From NCBI RefSeq assembly GCF_036885605.1, contig NZ_CP142523.1, positions 1,860,001 to 1,924,000 on the forward strand: a stretch of 64,000 nt of DNA, in the 5' to 3' direction. Numbering within the stretch: position 1 is the stretch's first letter; each line of letters starts with the position of its first letter. The DNA is from Janthinobacterium sp. TB1-E2. Its GTDB lineage: Bacteria; Pseudomonadota; Gammaproteobacteria; Burkholderiales; Burkholderiaceae_D. The notes below the pieces were generated by a model. It was not told the origin of the DNA, made no database searches, and saw nothing but the letters and a program-made list of their open reading frames with translations. Positions 36,194 to 44,956 of the stretch are shown here, one piece after another. The position numbers were made by a program, and so were the translations under genes.

Positions 36194-38199
36194 CATCGTT
36201 AGCATGGAAAATCAACCGTTTGAAATTGATGGGCGCCCCCGAAATTGCCTGGCGCGTGCAGCAATTGCTGCAAAAGAAGGCCAGCAAGTTTGGCATCGGC
36301 TTGCTGCGCAGCGTGCCGGCACCGCAATTGAAACGTATGGGCCTGCCATTCCTGGCTGGCGATGGCCGCGATATCGATAGCGCCGCCTTGCGCGCCGCGG
36401 CCGATGCCGTGCTGGCGGGCCGCTGGAATGTGTTTGCCCTGCGTGGCGCGGCACTGGGTTTCCCACCGCAATGGAACCGCGACCCGAAGACGGGTACGGT
36501 GGCGCCGCTGACCCTGGGCAAGCAGATCGATTACCGCAACGAAAAAGTGGTCGGCGATATCAAATACTTGTGGGAACCGAACCGGCACCTGGAACTGGTG
36601 GCGCTGGCGCAGGCATGGAAAGTGACGGGCGAGCCGCGCTATGCCGATGGCGCGCGTAGCTTGCTGCAGTCGTGGTTCGAGCAATGCCCGTATCCCATGG
36701 GCGTGCACTGGACCAGTTCGCTTGAGCTGGCGCTGCGCCTGCTGAACTGGGCCTGCGCCTGGGAATTGCTGGGCGGCCTGGCGTCGCCGCTGTTCCAGGG
36801 CGAGGCGGGCCAGCGTTTCCTGCAACAGTGGCTTGCGGCGATCTACCAGCATGCGCACTTCATCGCCGGTTATTTTTCGCGCCACTCGTCGGCGAACAAC
36901 CATCTGTTCGGCGAATACATGGGTTTGTTTGTGGCCAGTAGCGTATGGCCTTGCTGGCCGGAAAGTGCGAAATGGCAGGCGCTGGCGCGCAAGGGGCTGG
37001 AAGAGGAAGCGCTCAAGCAAAATACGCCCGATGGCGTGAACCGCGAGCAAGCCGTCTATTATCAGCACGAAGTGATGGACATGATGCTGCTGTGCCAGAG
37101 GATCGGGCAGGCCAACGGCGCGGGCTTTTCCGCGGCGTACTTGCAGCGCCTGGAGCGCCTGGCCGATTTCATCGCCGCGTTGATGGACGTGGACGGCAAC
37201 GTGCCGATGACGGGCGATGCCGACGATGCGCAGATGGTGCGCCTGGCGCACGACGATGGCTGGCATCGCTACCGTTCGCTGCTGGCCAGCTGTGCCGTGT
37301 TGTTTGGCCGCGCCGACTTCAAACGCAAGGCCGGCCATTTTGACGACAAGAACCGCTGGCTGTTCGGTGTGGCGGGTTTGCGACAATGGCAGGCGCTCGA
37401 CGCCAGCGGGGCCGAAGCGCCCGTCATGGCGTTTCCCGAAGGCGGCTATTTCCTGCTTGGCAGCCATTTCGGCACGCCCGATGAGGTGCGCCTGGTGGCC
37501 GATTGCGCACCGCTCGGCTATCTGTCCATTGCCGCGCATGGGCATGCCGATGCGCTGGCATTTACCCTCTCCGTGAGCGGGGAAGAGTTGCTCACCGATC
37601 CAGGCACCTACGCCTATCACACGCAAAAAAAATGGCGCGATTACTTCCGCAGCACACCCGCGCATAACACGGTAGCCGTCGACGGCCTGGACCAGTCTGA
37701 AATCGGCGGCAATTTCATGTGGCTGAAAAAAGCCAATGCGCGCATGATTGCTCATGAAACGGATTCCGAAGTGCAAGTTTTCGAGGGCGAACACGATGGC
37801 TACGGCCGCCTGGCCGATCCCGTGCTGCACCGGCGTCGTATCGAGTTCAACTTTAATAATAAATGCATTGTTGTAAAAGACATATTACAATGTACAAATG
37901 TACATGATATTTCCGTGCATTGGCAGTTCGGCGACCACTGCGTGGTGACCGTTGACGAGGGGCAATTGCGGGTACAGGGATTGCGGTCCGGATTGCGCAT
38001 GCGCTGTTCGCATGGAACGCTGGACGTATTGCGCGGTAGCGATACACCGCCTGGCGGCTGGATATCGCGCCGCTTCGACGAGAAATCACCGATTGCCAGT
38101 GCCGCCTGGCGCATGAGGGTGCAGGGAACAACTGAAATCGTGACGCACATCGAGCTGATGCCGCAGGCGTCGCCGGCTGATTCGCCGGCTAATTATTAA
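36190..38199 (+). CDS. Heparinase II/III family protein without signal peptide
   Basis: This 669-residue protein has an N-terminal toroid with the motifs DYRNEKVVGDIKYLWEPNRHLELVALAQAW, FSRHSSANNHLFGEYMGLFVASSVWP and NREQAVYYQHEVMDMMLL. The C-terminal heparinase II/III domain has GHADALAFTLSVSGEELLTDPGTYAYHTQKKWRDYFRSTPAHNTVAVDGLDQSEIGG. No export signal is visible at the N-terminus (MTSLAWKINRLKLMG). Homologues are frequent inside EPS clusters. It may act on uronate-containing polymer in another compartment than the secreted lyase at 28859, or in quality control. Signal-less export cannot be excluded. Confidence 0.82.
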   Translation: MTSLAWKINRLKLMGAPEIAWRVQQLLQKKASKFGIGLLRSVPAPQLKRMGLPFLAGDGRDIDSAALRAAADAVLAGRWNVFALRGAALGFPPQWNRDPKTGTVAPLTLGKQIDYRNEKVVGDIKYLWEPNRHLELVALAQAWKVTGEPRYADGARSLLQSWFEQCPYPMGVHWTSSLELALRLLNWACAWELLGGLASPLFQGEAGQRFLQQWLAAIYQHAHFIAGYFSRHSSANNHLFGEYMGLFVASSVWPCWPESAKWQALARKGLEEEALKQNTPDGVNREQAVYYQHEVMDMMLLCQRIGQANGAGFSAAYLQRLERLADFIAALMDVDGNVPMTGDADDAQMVRLAHDDGWHRYRSLLASCAVLFGRADFKRKAGHFDDKNRWLFGVAGLRQWQALDASGAEAPVMAFPEGGYFLLGSHFGTPDEVRLVADCAPLGYLSIAAHGHADALAFTLSVSGEELLTDPGTYAYHTQKKWRDYFRSTPAHNTVAVDGLDQSEIGGNFMWLKKANARMIAHETDSEVQVFEGEHDGYGRLADPVLHRRRIEFNFNNKCIVVKDILQCTNVHDISVHWQFGDHCVVTVDEGQLRVQGLRSGLRMRCSHGTLDVLRGSDTPPGGWISRRFDEKSPIASAAWRMRVQGTTEIVTHIELMPQASPADSPANY

Positions 38200-38210
38200 G
38201 GGAGCATATT

Positions 38211-39521
38211 TTGAAAATCAGTATTTTTGGCCTCGGCTACGTGGGTGCGGTCTCTGCCGGTTGCCTGGCAACGGATGGGCATGAAGTGATCGGCGTCGAT
38301 CCGAACAGGACCAAGGTGGAGCTGATTAACCAGGGCACCACGCCCATCATCGAAAAAGACATCGGCGAGATGATCGCCGCCACCGTGAAAAGCGGCCACT
38401 TGCGCGCCACGTTCGACGTGCGCGACGCCGTCTTCAGCTCGGACATGTCGCTCATCTGCGTGGGTACGCCTTCGCAGCTCAATGGCAACCTGGACCTGAG
38501 CCACGTGCGCAAGGTGTGCCAGGAGATCGGCGCCGCTATCCGCGAAAAAGACAGTTTCCACGTCGTCGTGGCGCGCTCGACCATGCTGCCAGGCTCCATG
38601 CGTTCGCTCGTCATTCCTACCCTGGAAGCGGCCTCGGGCAAGGTGGCCGGCGTCGATTTCGGCGTGTGCAACAACCCGGAATTCTTGCGCGAAGGCACGG
38701 CTGTCTACGATTACTACAATCCGCCGAAGACGGTGATTGGCGAGTCCGATGAAAAGGCTGGCGCGCTGCTGGTGCAGCTGTATGAAAAGATGGATGCGCC
38801 GCTGGTGCGCACGGACGTGGAAACGGCCGAGATGGTCAAGTACACGGACAATACCTGGCATGCCGTCAAGGTGGCGTTCGCCAATGAAATCGGCAACATC
38901 TGCAAGGCCGTCGGCATCGATGGCCACAAGGTGATGGAAATCTTCTGCCAGGACACCAAGCTGAACCTGTCGCCGTACTACATGAAGCCGGGCTTCGCCT
39001 TCGGCGGCTCCTGCCTGCCGAAAGACGTGCGCGCGCTGACCTACAAGGCGCGCAGCCTGGACCTCGATTTGCCTCTGCTCAATTCCATCCTGCCGTCGAA
39101 CCAGCGGCAAGTGGAAAAAGGCATCAAGATGATCGTCGACAAGGGCGCGCGCAAGGTGGGCATCCTGGGCTTTTCGTTCAAGGCCGGCACGGACGACTTG
39201 CGCGAGTCGCCGCTGGTCGACGTCATCGAATACTTGCTGGGCAAGGGCTACGAGCTGAAGCTGTACGACAAGAACGTCAACCTGGCCGCCTTGACGGGCG
39301 CCAACCAGGATTACATCCTCAACCACATCCCGCACATTTCCAAGCTGATGGTGACGAATATGCAGGACGTGCTCGATTTTGCCGACACCATCGTCATCGG
39401 CAATGGCGCGGCCGAGTTCAAGACCGTGCCTGGCAGCCTCAAGCCGCACCAGCACATCGTCGACCTGGTGCGCATCAGCAAGGATCAAAGTGGAGAACAA
39501 TATGACGGCATCTGCTGGTAA
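38211..39521 (+). CDS. algD: GDP-mannose 6-dehydrogenase
   Basis: This 436-residue protein has the same length as Pseudomonas AlgD. It starts at TTG 38211 with AAGGGAG upstream, giving MKISIFGLGYVGAVSAGC (NAD-binding GxGxxG). The catalytic Cys is Cys268 in GFAFGGSCLPKDV, and the second family Lys region is NTWHAVKVAFANEIG. It oxidises GDP-mannose in two steps to GDP-mannuronic acid. With ManC at 40877 it provides a uronic-acid donor, which fits the lyases in this cluster. UDP-glucose dehydrogenase is less likely given the length and context. The 3' end overlaps the next gene by 20 bases. Confidence 0.9.
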   Translation: MKISIFGLGYVGAVSAGCLATDGHEVIGVDPNRTKVELINQGTTPIIEKDIGEMIAATVKSGHLRATFDVRDAVFSSDMSLICVGTPSQLNGNLDLSHVRKVCQEIGAAIREKDSFHVVVARSTMLPGSMRSLVIPTLEAASGKVAGVDFGVCNNPEFLREGTAVYDYYNPPKTVIGESDEKAGALLVQLYEKMDAPLVRTDVETAEMVKYTDNTWHAVKVAFANEIGNICKAVGIDGHKVMEIFCQDTKLNLSPYYMKPGFAFGGSCLPKDVRALTYKARSLDLDLPLLNSILPSNQRQVEKGIKMIVDKGARKVGILGFSFKAGTDDLRESPLVDVIEYLLGKGYELKLYDKNVNLAALTGANQDYILNHIPHISKLMVTNMQDVLDFADTIVIGNGAAEFKTVPGSLKPHQHIVDLVRISKDQSGEQYDGICW

Positions 39522-40764
39522 TCACGTGGCAGGGCAGCCGCGCCGTGTGCTGATCCTGGTGGAAAACCTGCCGTCGCCATTCGACCGGCGCGTGTGGCAG
39601 GAAGCGACCACCCTGCATGCGAATGGCTACGAAGTGTCGATCATCTGCCCGACGGGCAAGGGCTACGAGTCGCGCTACGAAGCCATCGACGGCATCCATA
39701 TCTACCGCTACAACCTGCCGCTGGAAGCGGAAGGGGCGAAGGGGTACCTGGTCGAATATTCGCTGGCGCTGTTCCACACTTTCCGCCTGGCGTGGAAAGT
39801 GCACTTCGCGCGCGGCTTCGACGTCATCCACGCCTGCAATCCGCCCGACCTGCTGTTCCTCATCGGCGGCTTCTTCAAGTTGACGATGGGCAAGCGTTTC
39901 CTGTTCGACCACCACGACATCAATCCGGAGCTGTACGAAGCCAAGTTCGGCCGGCGCGATTTCTTTTATAAACTGATGGTGCTGTTCGAGCGCTGGTCGT
40001 TCCAGAGCGCCGACGTGTCGATCGCCACCAACGAGTCGTACAAGAAGATCGCCATCGAGCGGGGCGGCATGAAGCCCGAGGATGTCTACGTGGTGCGCAG
40101 CGGACCCAAGCTGGACCGCTTGCGCGTGCTGCCGCCCGTGCCGGAGCTCAAGAAGGGCCGCACCTATCTGGTCGGCTATGTCGGTGTGATGGGGGCGCAG
40201 GAAGGCATCGATCTGCTGCTGCAGGCGGCGCAATACATCGTGCAGACCTTGAAGCGCGAGGATGTGCACTTCGGCCTGGTCGGCGGCGGCACGTCGCTGG
40301 AACAGATGAAGCAGATGGCGCAGGACATGGGCATCGCCGACTACGTGACGTTCACGGGACGCGTGCCGGACCAGCAATTGCTGGAAATGCTCAATACGTC
40401 CGACGTATGCGTGAACCCGGACGTGGCCAACGACATGAACGACAAGTCGACCATGAACAAGATCATGGAATACATGGCATTGGGCAAGCCGATCGTGCAA
40501 TTCGACCTGGTCGAAGGCAAGGTGTCGGCGCAGCAGGCGTCGCTGTATGCCTTGAAGAACGACCCTATCGACATGGCGCGCAAGATCGTCGAATTGCTCG
40601 ACGACCCGACCCGCCGCGAGCAGATGGGCGCGTTTGGCCGCCATCGCGTGATCAACGAGCTGGAGTGGGAATATGAAGCGCCCAAGCTGCTGGCCGCGTA
40701 TGCGCGCCTGTTTCCCGCCGCCGCGCCCGCCGTTCCCGTGACCTTGAGCAAGGATGGCGGCTGA
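39502..40764 (+). CDS. Glycosyltransferase family 4 protein
   Basis: This 420-residue GT-B protein starts at ATG 39502 (GGAG upstream), inside the end of algD. It has an acceptor domain (RVLILVENLPSPFDRRVWQEATTLHANGYEV, DVIHACNPPDLLFLIGGFF), a conserved FLFDHHDINPELYEAKFG segment, and the donor domain YLVGYVGVMGAQEGIDLLLQAAQYIV with MNKIMEYMALGKPIVQFD. The coupling to algD suggests that it could use GDP-mannuronate or GDP-mannose, but this is inference. It is of a type commonly found in EPS clusters. Confidence 0.87.
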   Translation: MTASAGNHVAGQPRRVLILVENLPSPFDRRVWQEATTLHANGYEVSIICPTGKGYESRYEAIDGIHIYRYNLPLEAEGAKGYLVEYSLALFHTFRLAWKVHFARGFDVIHACNPPDLLFLIGGFFKLTMGKRFLFDHHDINPELYEAKFGRRDFFYKLMVLFERWSFQSADVSIATNESYKKIAIERGGMKPEDVYVVRSGPKLDRLRVLPPVPELKKGRTYLVGYVGVMGAQEGIDLLLQAAQYIVQTLKREDVHFGLVGGGTSLEQMKQMAQDMGIADYVTFTGRVPDQQLLEMLNTSDVCVNPDVANDMNDKSTMNKIMEYMALGKPIVQFDLVEGKVSAQQASLYALKNDPIDMARKIVELLDDPTRREQMGAFGRHRVINELEWEYEAPKLLAAYARLFPAAAPAVPVTLSKDGG

Positions 40765-40876
40765 TAGCGCCGGACAAAAGCGCCGCGCGCGGCGTGCTGG
40801 GTGGCATGCTGATCGCCTGAACGATTATAGTGTCGAGCGTGCATGCTCCTCAATAAACTGCTTTTGAAATGAAACC

Positions 40877-42331
40877 ATGAAAATTTACCCAGTCATCCTG
40901 TCCGGCGGTTCGGGCACCCGTTTGTGGCCGCTGTCGCGCGCCGTGCTGCCCAAGCAACTGTTGCCGCTGGTAACGGACAAGACCATGTTGCAGGAAACGG
41001 CGCTGCGTGTGAGCAGCCTGTCGAACCGCCGTGCCGGCGACAGCGCGCTGGCCGAGTTTGAAGTCATGCCTCCGCTGGTGGTGTGCGGCAATGAGCACCG
41101 CTTCATGGTGGCCGAGCAGCTGCGCGAGATCGGCTTGCCGCCGCTGGGTATCTTGCTCGAACCGGTAGGGCGCAACACGGCGCCGGCCGTGGCCGTGGCC
41201 GCGCAATACCTGCTGGCCATCGACCCGCAGGCGCTGATGCTGGTCTTGCCTGCCGACCATGTCATCACTGACGTGGCCGCGTTTCACCAGTCCATCGCCG
41301 AGGCGGCGCTGCTGGCGGCCGACGGCGCGCTGGCCACCTTCGGCATCGTGCCGACGGCGCCGGAGACGGGCTATGGCTATATCCGCAGCGGCACGCCCGT
41401 GAGCCCTGGCGCCATCGGTTGCAAGGTCGAGCGTTTCGTGGAAAAGCCGGACCTGGCCACGGCGCAGTCGTTCCTGGCTGTCGGCAATTATTTCTGGAAC
41501 AGCGGCATGTTCATGTTCCGCGCCGAACGTTATCTGGGCGAACTGGGGCAATTTCAGCCCGCCATGCTGGCCGCCTGTGAGGCAGCTGTGCGCGACGGCT
41601 ACCGCGACCTCGATTTCTGCCGCCTGGAAGAGAAGGCCTTCGCCGCCTGCCCGTCCGATTCGATCGACTATGCCGTCATGGAGTATACGGCGCATGCGGT
41701 GGTGCTGCCGGCCGCCATCGGCTGGAGCGATGTCGGTTCCTGGTCGGCCCTGTGGGAAGTGCAGCACGGTGATGCCAACGGCAACGTGGTGCGCGGCGAC
41801 GTGTATCTCGACGGCGTGAGCAATTGCCTGGTGCGCGCCGAGCGCCGCATGGTGGCCGTGCTGGGCGTGCAGGACTTGATCGTGGTGGAAACGGACGACG
41901 CCATCCTGGTGGCACACAAGGACCAGGTGCAGCGCGTGAAACAGGTGGTCGATCACTTGAAGCAGGCGGGGCGCAGCGAACACGTGCAGCACCGCAAGGT
42001 GTACCGCCCATGGGGCAGCTATGAAGGCATCGATATCGGCGAGCGCTTCCAGGTCAAGCGCATCACGGTCAATCCGGGCGGCAAGCTGTCCTTGCAGATG
42101 CACCATCACCGCGCCGAGCACTGGGTGGTCGTCAGCGGCACGGCCAGCGTCACCTGCGGCGAGAAGGTGACTTTGCTGACGGAAAACGAATCGACGTACA
42201 TTCCCATCGGTATGACGCACCGGCTGGAAAACCCGGGTAAATTACCGCTGCACCTGATCGAAGTGCAATCGGGCAGCTATCTGGGCGAAGACGACATCGT
42301 GCGGCTGGAGGATGTCTACCAGCGCGCCTGA
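40877..42331 (+). CDS. manC: Bifunctional mannose-1-phosphate guanylyltransferase/mannose-6-phosphate isomerase
   Basis: This 484-residue protein has an N-terminal nucleotidyltransferase with GGSGTRLWPLSRAVLPKQLLPL, VLPADHVI and FVEKPD. The C-terminal type II mannose-6-phosphate isomerase cupin holds FQVKRITVNPGGKLSLQMHHHRAEHWVVVSGTASV. It makes GDP-mannose from mannose-1-phosphate and isomerises fructose-6-phosphate. The phosphomannomutase step is not encoded in this window. It closes the EPS cluster, which supplies AlgD with substrate. A small hairpin with T-run sits at its stop codon. Confidence 0.93.
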   Translation: MKIYPVILSGGSGTRLWPLSRAVLPKQLLPLVTDKTMLQETALRVSSLSNRRAGDSALAEFEVMPPLVVCGNEHRFMVAEQLREIGLPPLGILLEPVGRNTAPAVAVAAQYLLAIDPQALMLVLPADHVITDVAAFHQSIAEAALLAADGALATFGIVPTAPETGYGYIRSGTPVSPGAIGCKVERFVEKPDLATAQSFLAVGNYFWNSGMFMFRAERYLGELGQFQPAMLAACEAAVRDGYRDLDFCRLEEKAFAACPSDSIDYAVMEYTAHAVVLPAAIGWSDVGSWSALWEVQHGDANGNVVRGDVYLDGVSNCLVRAERRMVAVLGVQDLIVVETDDAILVAHKDQVQRVKQVVDHLKQAGRSEHVQHRKVYRPWGSYEGIDIGERFQVKRITVNPGGKLSLQMHHHRAEHWVVVSGTASVTCGEKVTLLTENESTYIPIGMTHRLENPGKLPLHLIEVQSGSYLGEDDIVRLEDVYQRA

Positions 42332-42343
42332 TGCGCGGTTTTT
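42323..42343 (+). terminator. Weak Rho-independent terminator at the end of manC
   Basis: Stem CGCGC (42323-42327) and GCGCG (42333-42337) with 5-base loop, then G and five T. The stem overlaps the stop codon, so efficiency may be low. Confidence 0.45.
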
Positions 42344-42361
42344 AAGATATCTGCACCGTGA

Positions 42362-42415
42362 AACTATTGTCTTTAAGAATGATGCTATAAAGTAACTTTT
42401 CATTAAACAATAGTT
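42362..42415 (+). repeat. Separated 9-bp inverted repeat upstream of the FxDxF PEP-CTERM promoter
   Basis: AACTATTGT (42362-42370) is the exact reverse complement of ACAATAGTT (42407-42415), with 36 bp between. The right copy touches the -35 element. It may be two half-sites for a regulator. Confidence 0.4.
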
Positions 42416-42443
42416 AACATAAAACATTGCTTTATGCTATGAT
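42414..42443 (+). promoter_or_regulatory. Candidate sigma-70 promoter of the FxDxF PEP-CTERM pair
   Basis: TTAACA (42414-42419) and TATGAT (42438-42443), each with 5 of 6 consensus bases, are separated by 18 bp, about 68 bp before the start codon. Confidence 0.6.
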
Positions 42444-42511
42444 TCTGCCTGGTTTGATTAGATAAATACATGCGGGTGCAACGCTACCCGCAGTTACGTT
42501 GGTGGAATCGC

Positions 42512-43069
42512 ATGAAGAAAAATATTTGCTCGGTGCTCGCAACGCTGGCGTTTGCCGGTTCAGCTGTATTCTCGCAGGCAGCTTTTGCCGCGCCGGTGGA
42601 CATCAGTTCGCTGCCAGGTGCCGTGAAGCTGTCCACGGGTGGTTCATTGACGTTCAGCGACAAGTTCAAGAATAATCAGAAAAACAATTTCTTCAATGAT
42701 TTGTTTACGTTTGACTTGGCGCACGCCAGCGATCTGAGCCTGGTCTTGACGTCGCGCAGCAGCAGCGCCTTGAATGGCCTGAACCTGACGGGTTTTGGCT
42801 TGTACAGCAGCGTCAACAATGCGCAATTGCTGGGAGGCGATCAACTGCTGAGCGGCATCGACGACAAGTGGACCTTGTCGTACGCGAATCTGGCAGCCGG
42901 TTCCTACTACCTGAAAGTCAGCGGCAATGTCGTGTCGAACACGGGCGCCGCTTTCAGTGCCAACGGCAGCCTGGTGTCGGCCGTGCCTGAGCCTGGCACG
43001 TATGCCATGCTGCTCGCTGGCCTGGGTCTGCTGGGCTTCATGGCGCGCCGTCGCCAGAACGCCGGCTGA
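42512..43069 (+). CDS. FxDxF family PEP-CTERM protein
   Basis: This 185-residue protein has a signal peptide (residues 1 to about 26, FAA|PVDISS), an FNDLFTFDL motif characteristic of the FxDxF family (near residue 65), and a PEP-CTERM tail: SAVPEPGTYAMLLAGLGLLG followed by ARRR. It is a probable XrtB substrate exported to the surface or matrix. ATG 42512 is chosen over upstream ATG 42470 because GGTGGAAT precedes it and a signal peptide then begins directly. The next gene is a homologue, so this is a tandem duplication. Confidence 0.9.
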   Translation: MKKNICSVLATLAFAGSAVFSQAAFAAPVDISSLPGAVKLSTGGSLTFSDKFKNNQKNNFFNDLFTFDLAHASDLSLVLTSRSSSALNGLNLTGFGLYSSVNNAQLLGGDQLLSGIDDKWTLSYANLAAGSYYLKVSGNVVSNTGAAFSANGSLVSAVPEPGTYAMLLAGLGLLGFMARRRQNAG

Positions 43070-43115
43070 GCACGGCGAACGGCGTCCGTTTGCCCCTCCA
43101 TTCGCATTTTATCCC

Positions 43116-43137
43116 GCGGCCAGCCTGAGCTGGCCGC
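43116..43137 (+). other. Perfect hairpin between the two FxDxF genes
   Basis: GCGGCCAGC (43116-43124) and GCTGGCCGC (43129-43137) with 4-base loop CTGA. There is no T-run, so it may regulate mRNA stability or the ratio of the two genes rather than terminate. Confidence 0.55.
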
Positions 43138-43156
43138 AGCACTCTTGGTGAAAAGT

Positions 43157-43735
43157 ATGAAAAAATTTCTTCAATCCCTGTTCGTGGCAGCCATGTTTGC
43201 CGGCAGCAGCCTGGCGGCCCACGCCGCTCCGGTCGATATCAGCCATGCACCGGTAGATCTGACGCAAGACTTGCTCGATTACTCGAGCGCTGAGTTGCTG
43301 GGTTCTTTCTCGCTGGCGGCAGGCCAGTTGGCTGGCGCGCAAAATAACTTTTTCAGCGACAAATATACCTTTAGCGTAACGGGTTTCAATGACCTGAGCG
43401 CACTGGCAACCTCGCTCAAGCCCAGCGCCAATTCCGGCCTGACCTTGACCGGCTTCAGCCTGCGCAATGCCGGCGGCGTACTGTTTCAGGGTACGCTCGA
43501 TCTGATCAACTATACGGCGCAGGACCAGGCCTGGAGTTTGGTATCGGGCGGCACGCCGCTGGCGACCGGCAATTACTTCCTGCAGATCGACGGCTATGTG
43601 GCCTCGTCCGCTGGTGGCAGCTATAGCGGCAACCTGGCGGTAACGCCGGTGCCGGAACCGGAAACCTACGGCATGCTGCTGGCCGGCCTGGGCCTGGTCG
43701 GCTTCGCGGCGCGCCGCCGCAAGCTGCAAGCCTGA
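43157..43735 (+). CDS. Second FxDxF family PEP-CTERM protein
   Basis: This 192-residue homologue of the preceding gene has a signal peptide (residues 1 to about 25, AHAAPVDI), the related motif NNFFSDKYTFSV and the sorting tail TPVPEPETYGMLLAGLGLVG followed by AARRRK. Its start is ATG 43157; TTG 43145 would add four residues. It is 87 bp from its neighbour, with a GC-rich hairpin between, and is followed by a strong terminator, so the two probably form a bicistronic unit. They are likely surface or matrix proteins handled by XrtB. Confidence 0.9.
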   Translation: MKKFLQSLFVAAMFAGSSLAAHAAPVDISHAPVDLTQDLLDYSSAELLGSFSLAAGQLAGAQNNFFSDKYTFSVTGFNDLSALATSLKPSANSGLTLTGFSLRNAGGVLFQGTLDLINYTAQDQAWSLVSGGTPLATGNYFLQIDGYVASSAGGSYSGNLAVTPVPEPETYGMLLAGLGLVGFAARRRKLQA

Positions 43736-43755
43736 GCGCGTCTGTTGCATTGATG

Positions 43756-43783
43756 AAATGGAGGCTGCGGCCTCCATTTTTTT
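43756..43783 (+). terminator. Rho-independent terminator after the FxDxF PEP-CTERM pair
   Basis: Perfect 10-bp stem AAATGGAGGC (43756-43765) with GCCTCCATTT (43770-43779), loop TGCG, and T continuing to 43783. Confidence 0.92.
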
Positions 43784-43867
43784 CGCCTGTCGATTGCTGG
43801 GCGCTATAATCATCGGGCATAGCTGGCGGCCGCCACATGGCGGCTTCGATCTTCTTCAACGGCGATA

Positions 43868-44896
43868 TTGACCTTGCATAAATCTCTCTTCCTTTCGCTG
43901 GCGCTGGCTGCCGGCATCGCCCATGCCGATGCACCATCCATGCCGCCAGGATTGAATGCGCTGCAATTGGCAGTCGTGATCAATGATGCCGAACCAAACA
44001 GTATCGTGGTGGGTGAATATTACCGCCAGGCGCATGGCATCCCGCCTGCGAACGTTGTGCACGTGAATATCCCGAATCGCCCGCGCAAGCTCAGCATGGA
44101 TCAGTTCGCGCAATTGAAGGAGCGCATTGACGCGCAATTGAAGCCCCATATCCAGGCCGTGCTGATGGTGTGGAGCGCGCCTTACGCGGTCGAATGCAAT
44201 TCCATCACTTCCGCCTATACCCTGGGCTACGATGCGGGGCAATGCGCCAAGACGTGTGACGCCGGCAAGCCCAGCACGTATTTCAACAGCAATGTGCCGC
44301 AGCCATTTACGCAGATGGGCATGCGCCTGTCCATGTTGCTGCCCATCGATTTTGTGGAAGAGGCCAAGGCTGTGGTGGATCGCGGGACGGTCAGCGGTTT
44401 TTCCGTGCCCGCCGCCAGCGCGTATTATCTGACCACCAGCGAAAATGCGCGCAACAGTCGTGCCGCTTTTTTCCCGCCTGCCGGGATCGTTCGCCAGCGC
44501 AAGCTGACGGTCAAGAATCTGAAGGCTGATGTGCTCGACGGTGCACAGGACATCATGGTCTACCAGACCGGCATGGCCAAGGTCGCCAAGCTCGATACCT
44601 TGCGCTTTCTGCCAGGCGCCCTGGCGGATCACCTGACTTCGTTCGGTGGCGATCTGCAGGGGACGGCGCAAATGAGCAGCCAGCGCTGGCTGGAGGCGGG
44701 CGCGACAGCTAGCTACGGTACCGTCAGTGAACCGTGTAACTATTGGCAGAAATTCCCGAATTCGACAGTCTTGTTGCGGCGCTACCTGACGGGTATGACG
44801 GCGTTGGAAGCGTACTGGGGAAGTGTGGCGTGGCCGGCACAAGGATTGTTCATCGGCGATCCACTGGCGGCCCCCTACAGGGCATTCCGACGTTAA
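43868..44896 (+). CDS. TIGR03790 family exported protein
   Basis: This 342-residue protein has an N-terminal signal peptide (LFLSLALAAGIAHA|DAPS). The rest matches the TIGR03790 family in LAVVINDAEPNSIVVGEYYRQAHGIPPANVVHVNIP, AVLMVWSAPYAVECNSITSAYTLGYD and the C-terminal ASYGTVSEPCNYWQKFPNSTVLLRRYL. These proteins occur sporadically, often in bacteria with PEP-CTERM systems, and have no known function. The start is uncertain: TTG 43868 or 43874, as no in-frame ATG is present. No PEP-CTERM tail is visible. Confidence 0.8.
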   Translation: MTLHKSLFLSLALAAGIAHADAPSMPPGLNALQLAVVINDAEPNSIVVGEYYRQAHGIPPANVVHVNIPNRPRKLSMDQFAQLKERIDAQLKPHIQAVLMVWSAPYAVECNSITSAYTLGYDAGQCAKTCDAGKPSTYFNSNVPQPFTQMGMRLSMLLPIDFVEEAKAVVDRGTVSGFSVPAASAYYLTTSENARNSRAAFFPPAGIVRQRKLTVKNLKADVLDGAQDIMVYQTGMAKVAKLDTLRFLPGALADHLTSFGGDLQGTAQMSSQRWLEAGATASYGTVSEPCNYWQKFPNSTVLLRRYLTGMTALEAYWGSVAWPAQGLFIGDPLAAPYRAFRR

Positions 44897-44923
44897 CAGC
44901 GCTCGCTTGCGTTGCTGCCAGAT

Positions 44924-44955
44924 AAATAAAAAAAAGGCTCTTGCGAGCCTTTTTG
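44924..44955. terminator. Bidirectional terminator between convergent genes
   Basis: AAAAAGGCTC (44931-44940) and GAGCCTTTTT (44945-44954) form a 10-bp stem with loop TTGC, between an A-run and a T-run. It serves the TIGR03790 gene (+) and the PEP-CTERM gene (-). Confidence 0.9.
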
Positions 44956-44956
44956 A

